In this document: piece by piece, positions 44,207 through 52,966 of the stretch
Numbering within the stretch: the first letter of the stretch is position 1
Layout: the number at the start of each line of letters is the position of its first letter
Origin: Micromonospora zingiberis
Lineage (GTDB): Bacteria > Actinomycetota > Actinomycetes > Mycobacteriales > Micromonosporaceae
Length of the DNA: 64,000 bases
Direction of reading: 5' to 3'
NCBI RefSeq assembly: GCF_004331455.1
Contig: NZ_SJJR01000007.1
Coordinates: 124,001 to 188,000 of the forward strand
Translations under genes and position numbers: made by a program
Notes under the pieces: generated by a model
Told to the model about the DNA's origin: nothing
Database searches by the model: none
The model's input: only the letters and a program-made list of their open reading frames with translations

Positions 44207-44599
44207 GTGGACGAGCCGTTTCCCGGCACACCGACGGCGACGCACATGGCGCAGGTGCACCTGGTGGCTCGCGAGGTGTTCGACGTGGTCGGCAGCAAAT
44301 GGGCGGTGCCGGTCATCGAAGCCATCGGCACCGACACCCGCCGCTTCGGCGAACTGCACCGGCAGGTCACCGGCATCAGCCACCGGCTGCTCACCGCCAC
44401 CCTGCGACAGTTGGAGCGCAACGGAGTCGTCCATCGGACGCTCCATCCCACCGTGCCGCCACGCACCGAATACCGGCTCACCCCCGCCGGCCGGGAGCTC
44501 CACCACACGATCAACGGTTTCTGCCGGTGGAGCCGCCACCACCTGGACGAGGTCCTGGCCTCACGCCGCCGCTTCGAGCAGGAACGCAAGATCCCTTGA
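44207..44599 (+). CDS. HxlR-family regulator
   Basis: Winged-helix regulator of 130 residues. VFDVVGSKWAVPVIEAI and RFGELHRQVTGISHRLLTATLRQLERNGVV (separated at ISHRLL for length) are the family core, and YRLTPAGREL forms the end of the wing. No N-terminal Cys of the redox-sensing type is present. The GTG at 44207 opens MDEPFPGTP. Divergent from the VOC gene at 43696. Confidence 0.87.
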   Translation: MDEPFPGTPTATHMAQVHLVAREVFDVVGSKWAVPVIEAIGTDTRRFGELHRQVTGISHRLLTATLRQLERNGVVHRTLHPTVPPRTEYRLTPAGRELHHTINGFCRWSRHHLDEVLASRRRFEQERKIP

Positions 44600-44649
44600 C
44601 GTAGGGGCGCGAATCCGGCGAGGCCGCGCTCCGTGGTATCAACCGCGTC

Positions 44650-45207
44650 ATGAACATCGAGCACGCCCATCCGGACGACCTCGCCGAGCTTCGTGCCGCC
44701 TTCGGCGTAGATGACGCGGGCGAGTCGGCGTTGGGCTGGGAAGAGGTGAATGCCTTCGAGGCAGCGCACGGCGTGGTGCTGCCGGAGCCGTACCGGACGT
44801 TCGTCGCCGAGATCACCGACGGTTCCTTCTCCGGGCCGCCCGACCACGGGTTGGTCGGCGTCGCGGAACTGCCCGACGACTGGGGTGACGATCGTCCGGT
44901 CCGCACCCTCAGCGCGCCCTTCCCGCTGACCGAGGCGTGGCTGTGGGAAGACGACCCCCGGCCGTACGAGGAGATCGCGCCGCTACTCGCCCCGGTCTTC
45001 GATCATGGATCGGTGGTGCTCGGCACGGACGGCTGCGGCATGTACTGGCACCTGATCGTGACCGGCCCACACCGAGGGCATATCTGGAACATCAGCGGCG
45101 AAGGCGCCACCCCGTACGGCGCGGAGTTCGGTCACACCACCGCCGACTCCGGGTTCATGGGCTGGGTAAGACACTGGTCGGCAGGCAAACCATGGTTCGA
45201 CGCCTGA
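44650..45207 (+). CDS. SMI1/KNR4-family protein
   Basis: A 185-residue protein with the SMI1/KNR4 (SUKH-like) pattern: VNAFEAAHGVVLPEPYRTFVAEI near residue 35 (split here at PEPYR), then the strand IVTGPHRGHIWNIS and SGFMGWVRHW. The superfamily contains many immunity proteins of contact-dependent toxins, but also housekeeping members. No toxin gene adjoins it. It converges on the CHAT-STAND gene at 45282. Confidence 0.75.
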   Translation: MNIEHAHPDDLAELRAAFGVDDAGESALGWEEVNAFEAAHGVVLPEPYRTFVAEITDGSFSGPPDHGLVGVAELPDDWGDDRPVRTLSAPFPLTEAWLWEDDPRPYEEIAPLLAPVFDHGSVVLGTDGCGMYWHLIVTGPHRGHIWNISGEGATPYGAEFGHTTADSGFMGWVRHWSAGKPWFDA

Positions 45208-45281
45208 CACACGAACACCGCCAGACCACGAAGACCGGCTCGCCGAAAGTAGCGCACTTGCACCTGCTTCAGTGCAGATGG

Positions 45282-48200
45282 TCAGCCTTGCTGGCCATCC
45301 CCATGGCGCTCGTTGGCTTCGGCAATGAGCTCGCGAATCGTCCGGATCAGCTCGGTTGCGCCGATCTTCTCGGCGGCAGCCAGGCTTTCTTCGAGGACCA
45401 ACCTCGCCTGTTTGCGCTCTTCCCAAGCTAGTAGGAGCTGTCCTAGCACGTTTCCTACGACCGCAATGCCGTCGGGACGATGCAGTTGTCGTAAGATTTG
45501 AAATGACTCAACGAGCTGCGGAAATGCGGCCTCGTAGTTTTCCTGGATCAGGTCGATCTGGGCCAACCCCCACTTGGCGGCAGCGATTCCGTCGAGGTCG
45601 CCCATCCTCTCGTTCGCACGTAACCGCTCGGTCTGCAGCGCAGCAGCTTCCGTGTAGTCGCCGCGTTGGTAGAGGATGTCGGCGATCTTGCCCCAGGTGA
45701 TGGCAGTCGAGCGGGTGTCTCCGAGTCGGTTGTAGACCGGCAACTCGATTTCGCGGTGGATGCGGAGGGCTTCGTCGTAGTCGCCGTGTTGGTGGAGGAT
45801 GTCGGCGATCTTGCCCCAGGTGATGGCAGTCGAGCGGGTGTCTCCGAGTCGGTTGTAGACCGGCAACTGCACTTCGCGGCGGATGCGGAGGGCTTCGTCG
45901 TAGTCGCCGCGTTGGTGGAGGATGTCGGCGATCTGGCCCCAGGTGATGGCAGTCGAGCGGGTGTCCCCGAGTCGGTTGTAGACCGGCAACTGCACTTCGC
46001 GGCGGATGCGGAGGGCTTCGTCGTACTCACCGCGTCGGTAGAGGATGTCGGCGAGGGTTCCTCGGCAAATGGCGGCTTCCTGTTCGGATCCTGCGCTGGT
46101 GAACAGTTGGTGGGCTTGCTGGAGGAGTTGTTCAGCTTGGCGCAGTTCACCGCGGCCGATCAGGTAGGTCGCGTGTTCGGCGGTGACGCGGGCACGGTCG
46201 ATGGTCGGCACGGAGTCATCGACCTGTACCTGTTGGACGGCTCGCGTGAACAGTTGGCCGGAGGTGTCGCCGTCTCCGCTGGTTCTCGCGGCGTCGGCGA
46301 CGCGCCGCAGGAGCAGGACTGGTACCGGGTGCTGGTGACGGTCGAGCAGAGCTATCGCCTCCTGCCCGAGGTGTAACGCGTCGGCGGCGGGCCCGGACCG
46401 TAGCGCCTGCACGGCGTCGGCGGCGCAGGTGGCGGTGACCTGCGGGTTGTCGGCGTGCAGGGCGATCCGGGTCAGTTGCAGGTCCAAAGCCCGGTCCCGG
46501 CGGTTATGTCCGGCGGTGCCGCCCCAGGCGACGAACAACGGCTCGGCGATCAGGCCGGCGAGGTCGGTGATTTCGGCGGCGTCGAGTGGTTCGAGGCGCC
46601 CCGCGGCCAGGGCGTTGGCGGCCAGCGCCGGCTGCTGCGAGTCGTACCCGTCTGAAAACACGTCGACCAGTCCCAGCCCACGGAGCCGGGCTGTCGACCC
46701 TCCGGTGCGCTGGGCCAGGGCATCTGCCACCGGCTCCGGTACCGGCAGGTCGAACACAGTGAGGTCGCGCAGTAACGCACGATGGGTCGGGCCCGCCTGG
46801 TCGATCAGCGTGTCGAGGGCCAGGTTCTCCAGGAAGTCGCGGACCTCTGCCTCCGACGGTGGCTCGCCCTGGCGCAGGTATGCCTCCATCCCCGCGACCG
46901 CGGCCTCGGCTCGGTCGGTGTCGACCTGGTCGCTGTAGACCAGACGAAGTCCGATGAGGTCCTGTAGGCCCGGGTTGCCGCGGCTGACCGTCACCGCCCG
47001 CTCGGCGAGTACGGCCCGCTCGTCCCGCCACTGCGGGCTGACCTGCGCCCGTTGCCGATTCAGCAGCTTACGTTGGGCGACCGCCGACAGCGGACGCAAC
47101 GGCACCTGCTCCAGCCGGCCCTCCACGCCATCGAGGGTGAACTGGAAACGGCTGGTCAGGAGCAGACGGCTGTCGGTGTAGGCCGGGTCAAACGACCGCA
47201 GGACACCTGCCAGCACCGGTGCCACCCGCGGATCCACCCGATGCAGGCCGTTTGGATCCGGTCGCAGGATCTGTTCGAGGTCATCAATGATCAGCAGCAA
47301 CGGTCGATGCCCATCGGCGGGCTGAGCGCAGGGCCCGCTCAGCAGGTCGATCAGCAGCTCCTCCAATGCCTCCGGCCGATCACGTACGTCCGCCCGCCGC
47401 CGCTTGATCAGGTCACGGGCGTCCGGGTTGGCGCGTACCGCCTCAGCGATCACGTCCAGAATCGCGGCCGCACTGTAGTCACCGAAGACCACCGCAGGGA
47501 CCAGATGCGGGCACCGGTCCGCGATCCGCGCCGCCAGACTCGACTTACCGAGCCGACCCTGCCCGTGCAGCAGTACCCCCGCCCGATCCTGCGAGCGTAG
47601 CGCCCGCAACGCGTGCTGCAGCTCGGGGCGGCGACCAACGAACATGTCCGGTGCGGCAACCGGCACATGATGCTTACGGTCAAGGAAAACCTTGGTGCCG
47701 TGCACCGCCGACACCCGCGATCGTCGCCTTGCTCCGGCCACCAGCCGTCCACCACCAGAGGGACCCAACCACAGCCTCGCCAGATGCCAGTCCGCACGCA
47801 ACCCCGACTCGGCGGAATTCAACAGCACGCGGCGAGCATCGCCGACCGCGACGGCAAGGTCCGCCCGCGTACTCAACTGCTGGTACAAATGCTCGGCGAA
47901 CGCGATCGCCGCCACGTCGCCCACGGAACCGTCCCAGCCGAGCACCGCCGGTACACCTGCGGACACCAACGCCGTAGCCATCGAATGCGCCAGCAGAACA
48001 TCCCCATCGCCGCCGGAATCCGTCGGGCCACGGCGCCCCGCACCCGCCGGCAAATACCCGTCCGCGTCTGCCGCCGTCGCCGTCAGGCACGCCGACACGA
48101 ACAGCAACCGGGGAATCGAGGTCATCATCCTGACCAGCTCAGCAGCCGTGGTCGGCAGATCATCACCGACCTCGTCCTCCATCATCAACACCGGCACACC

Positions 48201-48857
48201 CGGCTGGCCAGGCCGCACCGGCCACCTGTTCACCCCGTGACAAGACAGGTGCACCACCGGCATCCCACCCACATCCGCCAGCCGCCGCCCCAACTCCACC
48301 GGATTACCCGTGTCCTCCACCACCAGATCAACCCGGCTGTCGTCCACAGCCTTCAGAATCGCCGCTTCCTCAGCCTCGAAGTCCAACTCATGCTGCCGCC
48401 GCGGCGACGACGCCATGAACGCCAGACCCAACCGGAATCCATCAGGCTCCGGCAACGCCCCAGGCACACCAAGCCGCCGCACCACACAGAACCGCAACGC
48501 CTCCGCGGCCAGAAAGCCCTCACCCGGACGCGCCAACAACTCAAACGGTGCCCGCAACACCGCCCATGCCCGGCCCGACGGCGACCTCGGCCCCCGCACC
48601 TCGAACACCACCGGCGCCGGCGCCCTATCCAGCAACGCCGTCAACTGGCCCTGATCACCGTCCAACCAGGACCACAACTCCCGACCCAACCCCACCAAAA
48701 CCTCGTCAGCCGCCCCGGCGTGCACCGCCCGCACATAACGCGCCCCAAGATCCGCCAAACGCGCCCCGTCGGCCTCGGTCAACGCCCGCCGAGACCCGAT
48801 CCGCTCCCCACCGACCAGAACCTCGAAACCCGAATCGTCAACCACCAGACCCGTCAC
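45282..48857 (-). CDS. CHAT protease-STAND ATPase-TPR protein
   Basis: A 1191-residue multidomain protein with three parts. The N-terminal CHAT protease (about residues 130-365) has a caspase-like dyad, His207 in VVHLSCHG and Cys257 in LLFVSACLTA. The central STAND/NB-ARC-like ATPase has Walker A HGQGRLGKSS (about 431-440) and Walker B LLLIIDD (520-526). The C-terminal part is a TPR array with three almost identical 41-residue units at about 943-1065. Such proteins usually sense a ligand with the repeats, oligomerise by ATP and release the protease; many are antiviral or cell-death switches. The GTG at 48857 follows GAGGGG. It ends 870 bases from the CRISPR array on the other side. Codon use in the CHAT half differs from the rest. 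Confidence 0.87.
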   Translation of the reverse strand: MTGLVVDDSGFEVLVGGERIGSRRALTEADGARLADLGARYVRAVHAGAADEVLVGLGRELWSWLDGDQGQLTALLDRAPAPVVFEVRGPRSPSGRAWAVLRAPFELLARPGEGFLAAEALRFCVVRRLGVPGALPEPDGFRLGLAFMASSPRRQHELDFEAEEAAILKAVDDSRVDLVVEDTGNPVELGRRLADVGGMPVVHLSCHGVNRWPVRPGQPGVPVLMMEDEVGDDLPTTAAELVRMMTSIPRLLFVSACLTATAADADGYLPAGAGRRGPTDSGGDGDVLLAHSMATALVSAGVPAVLGWDGSVGDVAAIAFAEHLYQQLSTRADLAVAVGDARRVLLNSAESGLRADWHLARLWLGPSGGGRLVAGARRRSRVSAVHGTKVFLDRKHHVPVAAPDMFVGRRPELQHALRALRSQDRAGVLLHGQGRLGKSSLAARIADRCPHLVPAVVFGDYSAAAILDVIAEAVRANPDARDLIKRRRADVRDRPEALEELLIDLLSGPCAQPADGHRPLLLIIDDLEQILRPDPNGLHRVDPRVAPVLAGVLRSFDPAYTDSRLLLTSRFQFTLDGVEGRLEQVPLRPLSAVAQRKLLNRQRAQVSPQWRDERAVLAERAVTVSRGNPGLQDLIGLRLVYSDQVDTDRAEAAVAGMEAYLRQGEPPSEAEVRDFLENLALDTLIDQAGPTHRALLRDLTVFDLPVPEPVADALAQRTGGSTARLRGLGLVDVFSDGYDSQQPALAANALAAGRLEPLDAAEITDLAGLIAEPLFVAWGGTAGHNRRDRALDLQLTRIALHADNPQVTATCAADAVQALRSGPAADALHLGQEAIALLDRHQHPVPVLLLRRVADAARTSGDGDTSGQLFTRAVQQVQVDDSVPTIDRARVTAEHATYLIGRGELRQAEQLLQQAHQLFTSAGSEQEAAICRGTLADILYRRGEYDEALRIRREVQLPVYNRLGDTRSTAITWGQIADILHQRGDYDEALRIRREVQLPVYNRLGDTRSTAITWGKIADILHQHGDYDEALRIHREIELPVYNRLGDTRSTAITWGKIADILYQRGDYTEAAALQTERLRANERMGDLDGIAAAKWGLAQIDLIQENYEAAFPQLVESFQILRQLHRPDGIAVVGNVLGQLLLAWEERKQARLVLEESLAAAEKIGATELIRTIRELIAEANERHGDGQQG
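45661..46029 (-). repeat. Three 123-bp tandem repeats coding for TPR units
   Basis: Three consecutive 123-bp units (starting near 45661, 45784 and 45907) are almost identical at the DNA level and code for 41-residue TPR units with the core GDTRSTAITWGKIADIL. Flanking TPRs are clearly diverged. This points to recent expansion or gene conversion of the sensing part of the protein. Confidence 0.88.
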
Positions 48858-49725
48858 ACCAATCGCCCCTCACCCAGAACGCCCAGTCACCAGACCCTAA
48901 CGACCTTCAATCCCGAGCCAAACCCCAGAACCCCACTCCCACCCACAACCACCCGATCATCCGACCCCAACCACCCAAATCAACAGGCATCACAATCACA
49001 TGACGAGAACAACCCTCCCCACGACTAGCGACGAGCCCACGCAAACGCACTACCCGCTCCAAGCAGAATTTGCAAAGACGGAAGCCCGACAGGGCGCTCC
49101 CGAATGGAGCAAAGCGACTTCAGCGAGTGGCCGATGACGTGGGATAAGAGCCGATCCAACCGAAGTGCCAACAGTTGCACATCACACCACAAGAGCCGGG
49201 TACCAATCTCATGCCGCGAAGCGCGCGACCTACGGTGACCTCCGTGCCGGTCGCCGACGATCGGATGCGGCGATGAGGGGCGAGCTTCGGTCGTGAGTAC
49301 AGCCCTGTTGTGCGCTGGCGCAAAACGGCCGGCCGGCGGCAGCGACACCCCCCCCGGGCAGTCCTGCCGCCGGCACCCTTCCACATATCGCCCCGAAGAT
49401 CGTGATCGCGTTTCGCGATCTCGACTACCACCGACGCGGCTCGACCGCGTGCGTGTCCTGACAACGGGATCCACCCCGGCAAGCGCTACATGGCCCAGCA
49501 AGCTCGACGCCCTCCGTCTGATGGGACCGATGCCCGTCGCCACGTCTCCAACTTCGCCCCGTCGGCCCCAGTAGAGTGATCGGATGCGCCGATGATCTAG
49601 GAACCGGTAGTGCTCGCGGAAACGCGGGGAGGCTCGAACCAGGAAAGGCGGCTAAAGCTGGCGAATCGGACGCTGTAATAGCAGGTAGCGCATCGTCAAT
49701 GCACTATATTTGCTGCTCCTGTGCT
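48858..49725. other. Gene-free region between CHAT-STAND gene and CRISPR array
   Basis: About 870 bases without a convincing gene. Positions 48858-49022 are almost only C and A on the plus strand. From 49023 to about 49250 the GC content is clearly lower than the surroundings. The last ~150 bases contain TATATT (49705-49710), a possible -10, and may be the CRISPR leader. Small open frames here show no recognisable domain. Confidence 0.5.
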
Positions 49726-50213
49726 GCTGCGCCTGGCCATCGCGTCGGGCGAGGATCGCAACCTCTCCGACCAGTTCGGCGGTGCCGGCATCGTTCAACC
49801 GCTGCGCCCGGCCATCGCGTCGGGCGAGGATCGCAACCGCTCCTGGTGGATCGTGACCTGGTCGCCGGGAGCTACCGGCTGCGCCCGGCCATCGCGTCGG
49901 GCGAGGATCGCAACGTCGTAGGGCTCGGGCCAGTCGGGGCGGGTCACAAGCTGGCTGCGCCCGGCCATCGCGTCGGGCGAGGATCGCAACCCGGTGCATG
50001 CACGACCAGTCCCACACCCGCACCGGCTTGCTGCGCCCGGCCACCGCGTCGGGCGAGGATCGCAACCTTGTGGCCGGCAACCCGACTGACCGGGATCCCG
50101 AGTCGCTGCGTCCGGCCACCGCGCCGGGCGAGGATCGCAGCGACATCGGGATCCGCCTGGCCGCCACCGCGAGCGTGCTGCGCCCGGCCATCGCGCCGGG
50201 CGAGGATTGCAAC
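49726..50213 (+). CRISPR. CRISPR array, 7 repeats and 6 spacers, no cas genes nearby
   Basis: Seven 37-base repeats start at 49726, 49801, 49878, 49954, 50030, 50105 and 50177, with spacers of 38, 40, 39, 39, 38 and 35 bases. The repeat begins GCTGCGCCCGGCCATCGCGT and ends CGGGCGAGGATCGCAAC. CGCCCG (repeat positions 5-10) and CGGGCG (21-26) form a 6-bp stem with a 10-base loop. The last two repeats carry most changes (positions 7, 15, 20, 32, 36), so the array's distal end is near 50213 and transcription probably runs rightward from a leader near 49560-49725. The GATCGCAAC end resembles repeats of type I or III systems; the subtype cannot be fixed without cas genes. It ends 45 bases before the kinase gene. 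Confidence 0.93.
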
Positions 50214-50258
50214 GCCCAGCAGGCCGTGGGCGCGGCCGTTGGGGAGTGGTTGGCTGGC

Positions 50259-51314
50259 TTAGCCGGCGGCGTGCAGGTGAACCAGGAACCGGCAACCGGC
50301 TCCGGCGTTCGTGACCTCGACCCGGCCGCCGTGCGCCTCGACCAGGCCACGGACGATCGCCAGGCCGAGCCCGCCGCCGACCGGACCGGAGCTCGGCCGG
50401 GCCGGTGCGTCTGCACCGGTCGGGCTGCGCGCCGGCTCGCCACGGAACGCCACCTCGAACACCCGGGGCAGGTCGGCATCGGGGATGCCGCCGCAGGTGT
50501 CGGCCACCGCCAGCCAGGCGCGGTTGCCGTCGCGGCCGGCGGTGATCTGTACCATCCCGTCGTGCGGGGTGAATCGGACCGCGTTGCGCAGCAGGTTGCC
50601 GACGATACGGGCCAGTTCCGGCTCGCTTGCCACGACCGCCGGCCAGCCGAACTCGGCGGCGACCAGCCGGATGCCACGCGCCCGCGCCAGTGGCGCGGCG
50701 GAGGCGAGCGCGTCGGAGACCACTTCGGCCAGCGGGACTGGGCGCAGCGAGAGTCGCAGTGCGCCGGCGTTGATCCGGGACAGTTCGAACAGGTCGTCGA
50801 CGAGCTGCGTCATCCGGTCGGCTTCGACCCGGATCCGTCGGTGGTACTCGGCGGTGGTGGCCGGGTCGGCGACGACGCCGTCCTCCAGTGCCTCGGCCAT
50901 CGCCCGTAGCCCGGCCAGCGGGGTACGCAGGTCGTGTGACACCCAGGCGACGAGTTCCCGCCGGTTCGCCTCGGCCTGGCGTTCGCGCTGGCGCAGTTGG
51001 TCGGCCCAGACCGCGTCGCGGGCCAGTCGGCCGCCGAGCCACCAGCCGACGCCGAGGCTGACCGTCCCGGAGCCGGCGACGACCAGCAGCACGACGTCAC
51101 GGTCGTGGGCGGACAGGAACATGGCTTGGGCGGCGCCGACCACCCCGGCGAGCACCGCAAGCACGGTAATGGTGAGCAGTACGGTGACGTGCACGGTGAT
51201 GGTGCGACGGCGGGCGATCCGTAGCGCTGCCGCGCCGGGCAGCCCGACCAGCAGCGAGGCGCCGAGCCCGACGGCGAGGACCGCGATGATGTCGCCCGGT
51301 GGCAGGTCAAGCAT
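50259..51314 (-). CDS. Sensor histidine kinase, HisKA type
   Basis: Membrane histidine kinase of 351 residues. Two or three hydrophobic helices occupy the first ~100 residues, followed by the H-box SHDLRTPLAGL, the N-box IVGNLLRNAVRF, DTCGGIP and GGGLGLAIVRGLVEAHGG. All catalytic motifs are intact. The ATG at 51314 overlaps the response regulator gene by eight bases, so they act as a pair. The input domain is short, suggesting sensing at or in the membrane. Confidence 0.9.
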   Translation of the reverse strand: MLDLPPGDIIAVLAVGLGASLLVGLPGAAALRIARRRTITVHVTVLLTITVLAVLAGVVGAAQAMFLSAHDRDVVLLVVAGSGTVSLGVGWWLGGRLARDAVWADQLRQRERQAEANRRELVAWVSHDLRTPLAGLRAMAEALEDGVVADPATTAEYHRRIRVEADRMTQLVDDLFELSRINAGALRLSLRPVPLAEVVSDALASAAPLARARGIRLVAAEFGWPAVVASEPELARIVGNLLRNAVRFTPHDGMVQITAGRDGNRAWLAVADTCGGIPDADLPRVFEVAFRGEPARSPTGADAPARPSSGPVGGGLGLAIVRGLVEAHGGRVEVTNAGAGCRFLVHLHAAG

Positions 51315-52050
51315 TGCCGGTCGCTGGCTCGTAGCGGTATCCGACGCCCCAGACGGTGACGATCCGGCGGGGCTGTGCCGGGTCGTCCTCGACCTTCTCT
51401 CGAATTCGGCGTACGTGGACGGTCACCGTGGACTGGTCGCCGAAGTTCCACCCCCACACCTGGGTGAGTAGTTCGTCGCGGCGGAACACCTGTGCGGGGT
51501 GCCGGACGAAGTGCAGCAGCAGGTCGAACTCGCGGACGGTAAGTGCCAGGTCGGTGCCGTGACGGCGGGCCAGCCGACGGCCGGTGTCCAGGCTCAGGTC
51601 CCCGTCGATGATTATCGGGTCGGGGCTCGTCGGGTTGGTGCCAGACGATTCGTTGGCCGTGGCGGTGCCGACCCGGCGCAGCACTGAGCCGACCCGCAGC
51701 ACCAGTTCGCGGGGCGAGAATGGCTTGGTGACGTAGTCGTCGGCGCCGAGTTGCAGGCCGAGAATCCGGTCGGCCTCCTCACCGAGCGCCGTCAACATGA
51801 TCACCGGTATGGTGGCCGTCCGTTGCCGGAGCCGCCGGCACACCCCGAGCCCGTCCAGCCCGGGGAGCATCAGATCGAGCACCACCAGGTCTGGGGGCGA
51901 CCGGTCGACCGCCGCCAGTGCGGTGAGCCCGTCGGCGGCCTGTTCGACCAGGTAGCCGGCCCGTTTCAGGTATCGGAGCACCACGTCGGAGACGGTCGGG
52001 TCGTCGTCGACGACGAGGATCCGGGCGGGTGGGCCGGTGGTGGCGTTCAT
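51307..52050 (-). CDS. OmpR/PhoB-type response regulator
   Basis: Regulator of 247 residues. The receiver has VVDDDP, the phosphoacceptor Asp in VVLDLMLPG and Lys in VTKPFSPREL. The C-terminal winged helix is typical (LTVREFDLLLHFVRHPAQVF, VTVHVRRIREKV, VWGVGYRYEP). It is co-transcribed with the kinase at 50259 and lies 24 bases after the DM13 gene. Confidence 0.92.
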   Translation of the reverse strand: MNATTGPPARILVVDDDPTVSDVVLRYLKRAGYLVEQAADGLTALAAVDRSPPDLVVLDLMLPGLDGLGVCRRLRQRTATIPVIMLTALGEEADRILGLQLGADDYVTKPFSPRELVLRVGSVLRRVGTATANESSGTNPTSPDPIIIDGDLSLDTGRRLARRHGTDLALTVREFDLLLHFVRHPAQVFRRDELLTQVWGWNFGDQSTVTVHVRRIREKVEDDPAQPRRIVTVWGVGYRYEPATGNA

Positions 52051-52074
52051 CGTGGCCAGATGCTCCGAGTGAGG

Positions 52075-52632
52075 TCAGGCGGTCAGGTCGGCGGCGCCGA
52101 AGGAGACCGAGAACCGCTTGCACCAGATGGAGACGCTGGTCAGCTTGGCCAGGTCGACGTCGTCTGGGATGTCGTACACCTGGTTGCCCTGGTTGCCTTT
52201 GAGCCGGTCAAGCTCGGCCCACTGTCCGTCGTCGAAGACGTGCCAGCCGGCGCGGCCTTCGAGCACCGGCTGATCGGAGAGCCAGACCCGCAGGTCCGGG
52301 CCGTTGGAGGTGGCGAAATCGCGCAGCACGAGCTGGCGACGGCCGTCGCCGAGCTGGATCACCTGGGCGGTGCCGGTGGTCTCGTACTCGTGGGAGATGA
52401 ACTGGCCGGACGCGAGCAGTTGGTTCCCGGCCGGGCTCGGGCTCACGCTGGGGCTCGTGCCCGGGCTCGGGTCGTCGGTGGCGGTTTGTTGGATCACGGG
52501 GACGGACTCGTCGACGACGTTGTCGGTGACGAGTTTCCACGGCTGGAACCAGTAGCCGCCGAAGAGCACACCGGCAACGACGACGACGGTCAGAACCCAG
52601 CTCAACGGGCTGGAGTAGCGGCGCTTCCACAC
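52075..52632 (-). CDS. Membrane-anchored DM13-domain protein
   Basis: A 185-residue protein with an N-terminal membrane anchor (SPLSWVLTVVVVAGVLFGGYW), a Ser/Pro-rich linker and a C-terminal DM13-like domain (ASGQFISHEYETTGTAQVIQ split at HEYE; FATSNGPDLRVWLSD; SVSIWCKRFSVSFG with the conserved Cys). DM13 domains are thought to take part in electron transfer or redox signalling at the cell surface. It is first in an operon with the response regulator and kinase, so it may provide or read their signal. GTG start at 52632. Confidence 0.8.
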   Translation of the reverse strand: MWKRRYSSPLSWVLTVVVVAGVLFGGYWFQPWKLVTDNVVDESVPVIQQTATDDPSPGTSPSVSPSPAGNQLLASGQFISHEYETTGTAQVIQLGDGRRQLVLRDFATSNGPDLRVWLSDQPVLEGRAGWHVFDDGQWAELDRLKGNQGNQVYDIPDDVDLAKLTSVSIWCKRFSVSFGAADLTA

Positions 52633-52966
52633 GTTGATCAGCGTACGGCCGGGAGGGTTGCCACAGCGCTGGGCAAATTGTTGTGGAACTCTTACGGCCG
52701 CTCAGCTGGTCGCGACGCGGAGGCGAGCGCCAGCAGGGCGGCGGTGAGTGCCGCCGCCCCGAGCACCGTCGGTGTGTCGAACGACCACGTGCCGGCTCGG
52801 CCGATCGCGGCCAGCCACGACGGGCCCGTTCTTGTGCCTGCGCCACGGTGCGCGTTGGATCCAGTCGTGTTAGTTTTGGATCCCTTACTGTCTTCCGGGG
52901 AGGGACTGCCATCAACCACGATGTATGGCACGACGGGGCCGCGACGCCGACGCCGGAGCGGCGACG
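52633..52966. other. Intergenic region upstream of the first GGT-like gene
   Basis: The 334 bases between the DM13 gene and the GGT-like gene contain a pair of TGGATCCA-type sites at 52855-52885. A minus-strand open frame (52692-52931) ends in a hydrophobic stretch (TVLGAAALTAALLALAS) but overlaps the operators and shows no known domain; it is at best a gene remnant. Confidence 0.4.
52855..52885. promoter_or_regulatory. Paired TGGATCCA-type operators, pair a
   Basis: TTGGATCCAG (52855-52864) and TTGGATCCCT (52876-52885) have centres 21 bp apart, two turns of the helix. They lie about 80-110 bases upstream of the first GGT-like gene. The same arrangement occurs before three other units of this island. 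Confidence 0.7.

Noticed and set aside
44650..45207. SMI1/KNR4 protein as immunity partner of the CHAT-STAND protein
   Set aside because: The genes converge rather than share a transcript, no toxin domain is present, and the family has many non-immunity members.
47613..49028. 471-codon open frame on the plus strand opposite the CHAT domain
   Set aside because: It is antisense to an intact protease-ATPase gene, has no domain and is rich in Pro, Arg and His as expected from the C/A-rich strand; it is an artefact of composition.
49025..49543. 172-codon minus-strand frame in the gene-free region near the array
   Set aside because: Its C-terminal part looks faintly protein-like, but no domain, start site or codon bias supports it; an overlapping frame is equally long.
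49576..50262. Long plus-strand frame through the CRISPR array
   Set aside because: The frame only reads through the repeats; the repeat-spacer structure explains the sequence.
52692..52931. 79-codon minus-strand frame with a hydrophobic C-terminus
   Set aside because: It overlaps the paired operators of the GGT-like gene, has no ribosome-binding site of note and no known domain; at best a remnant.
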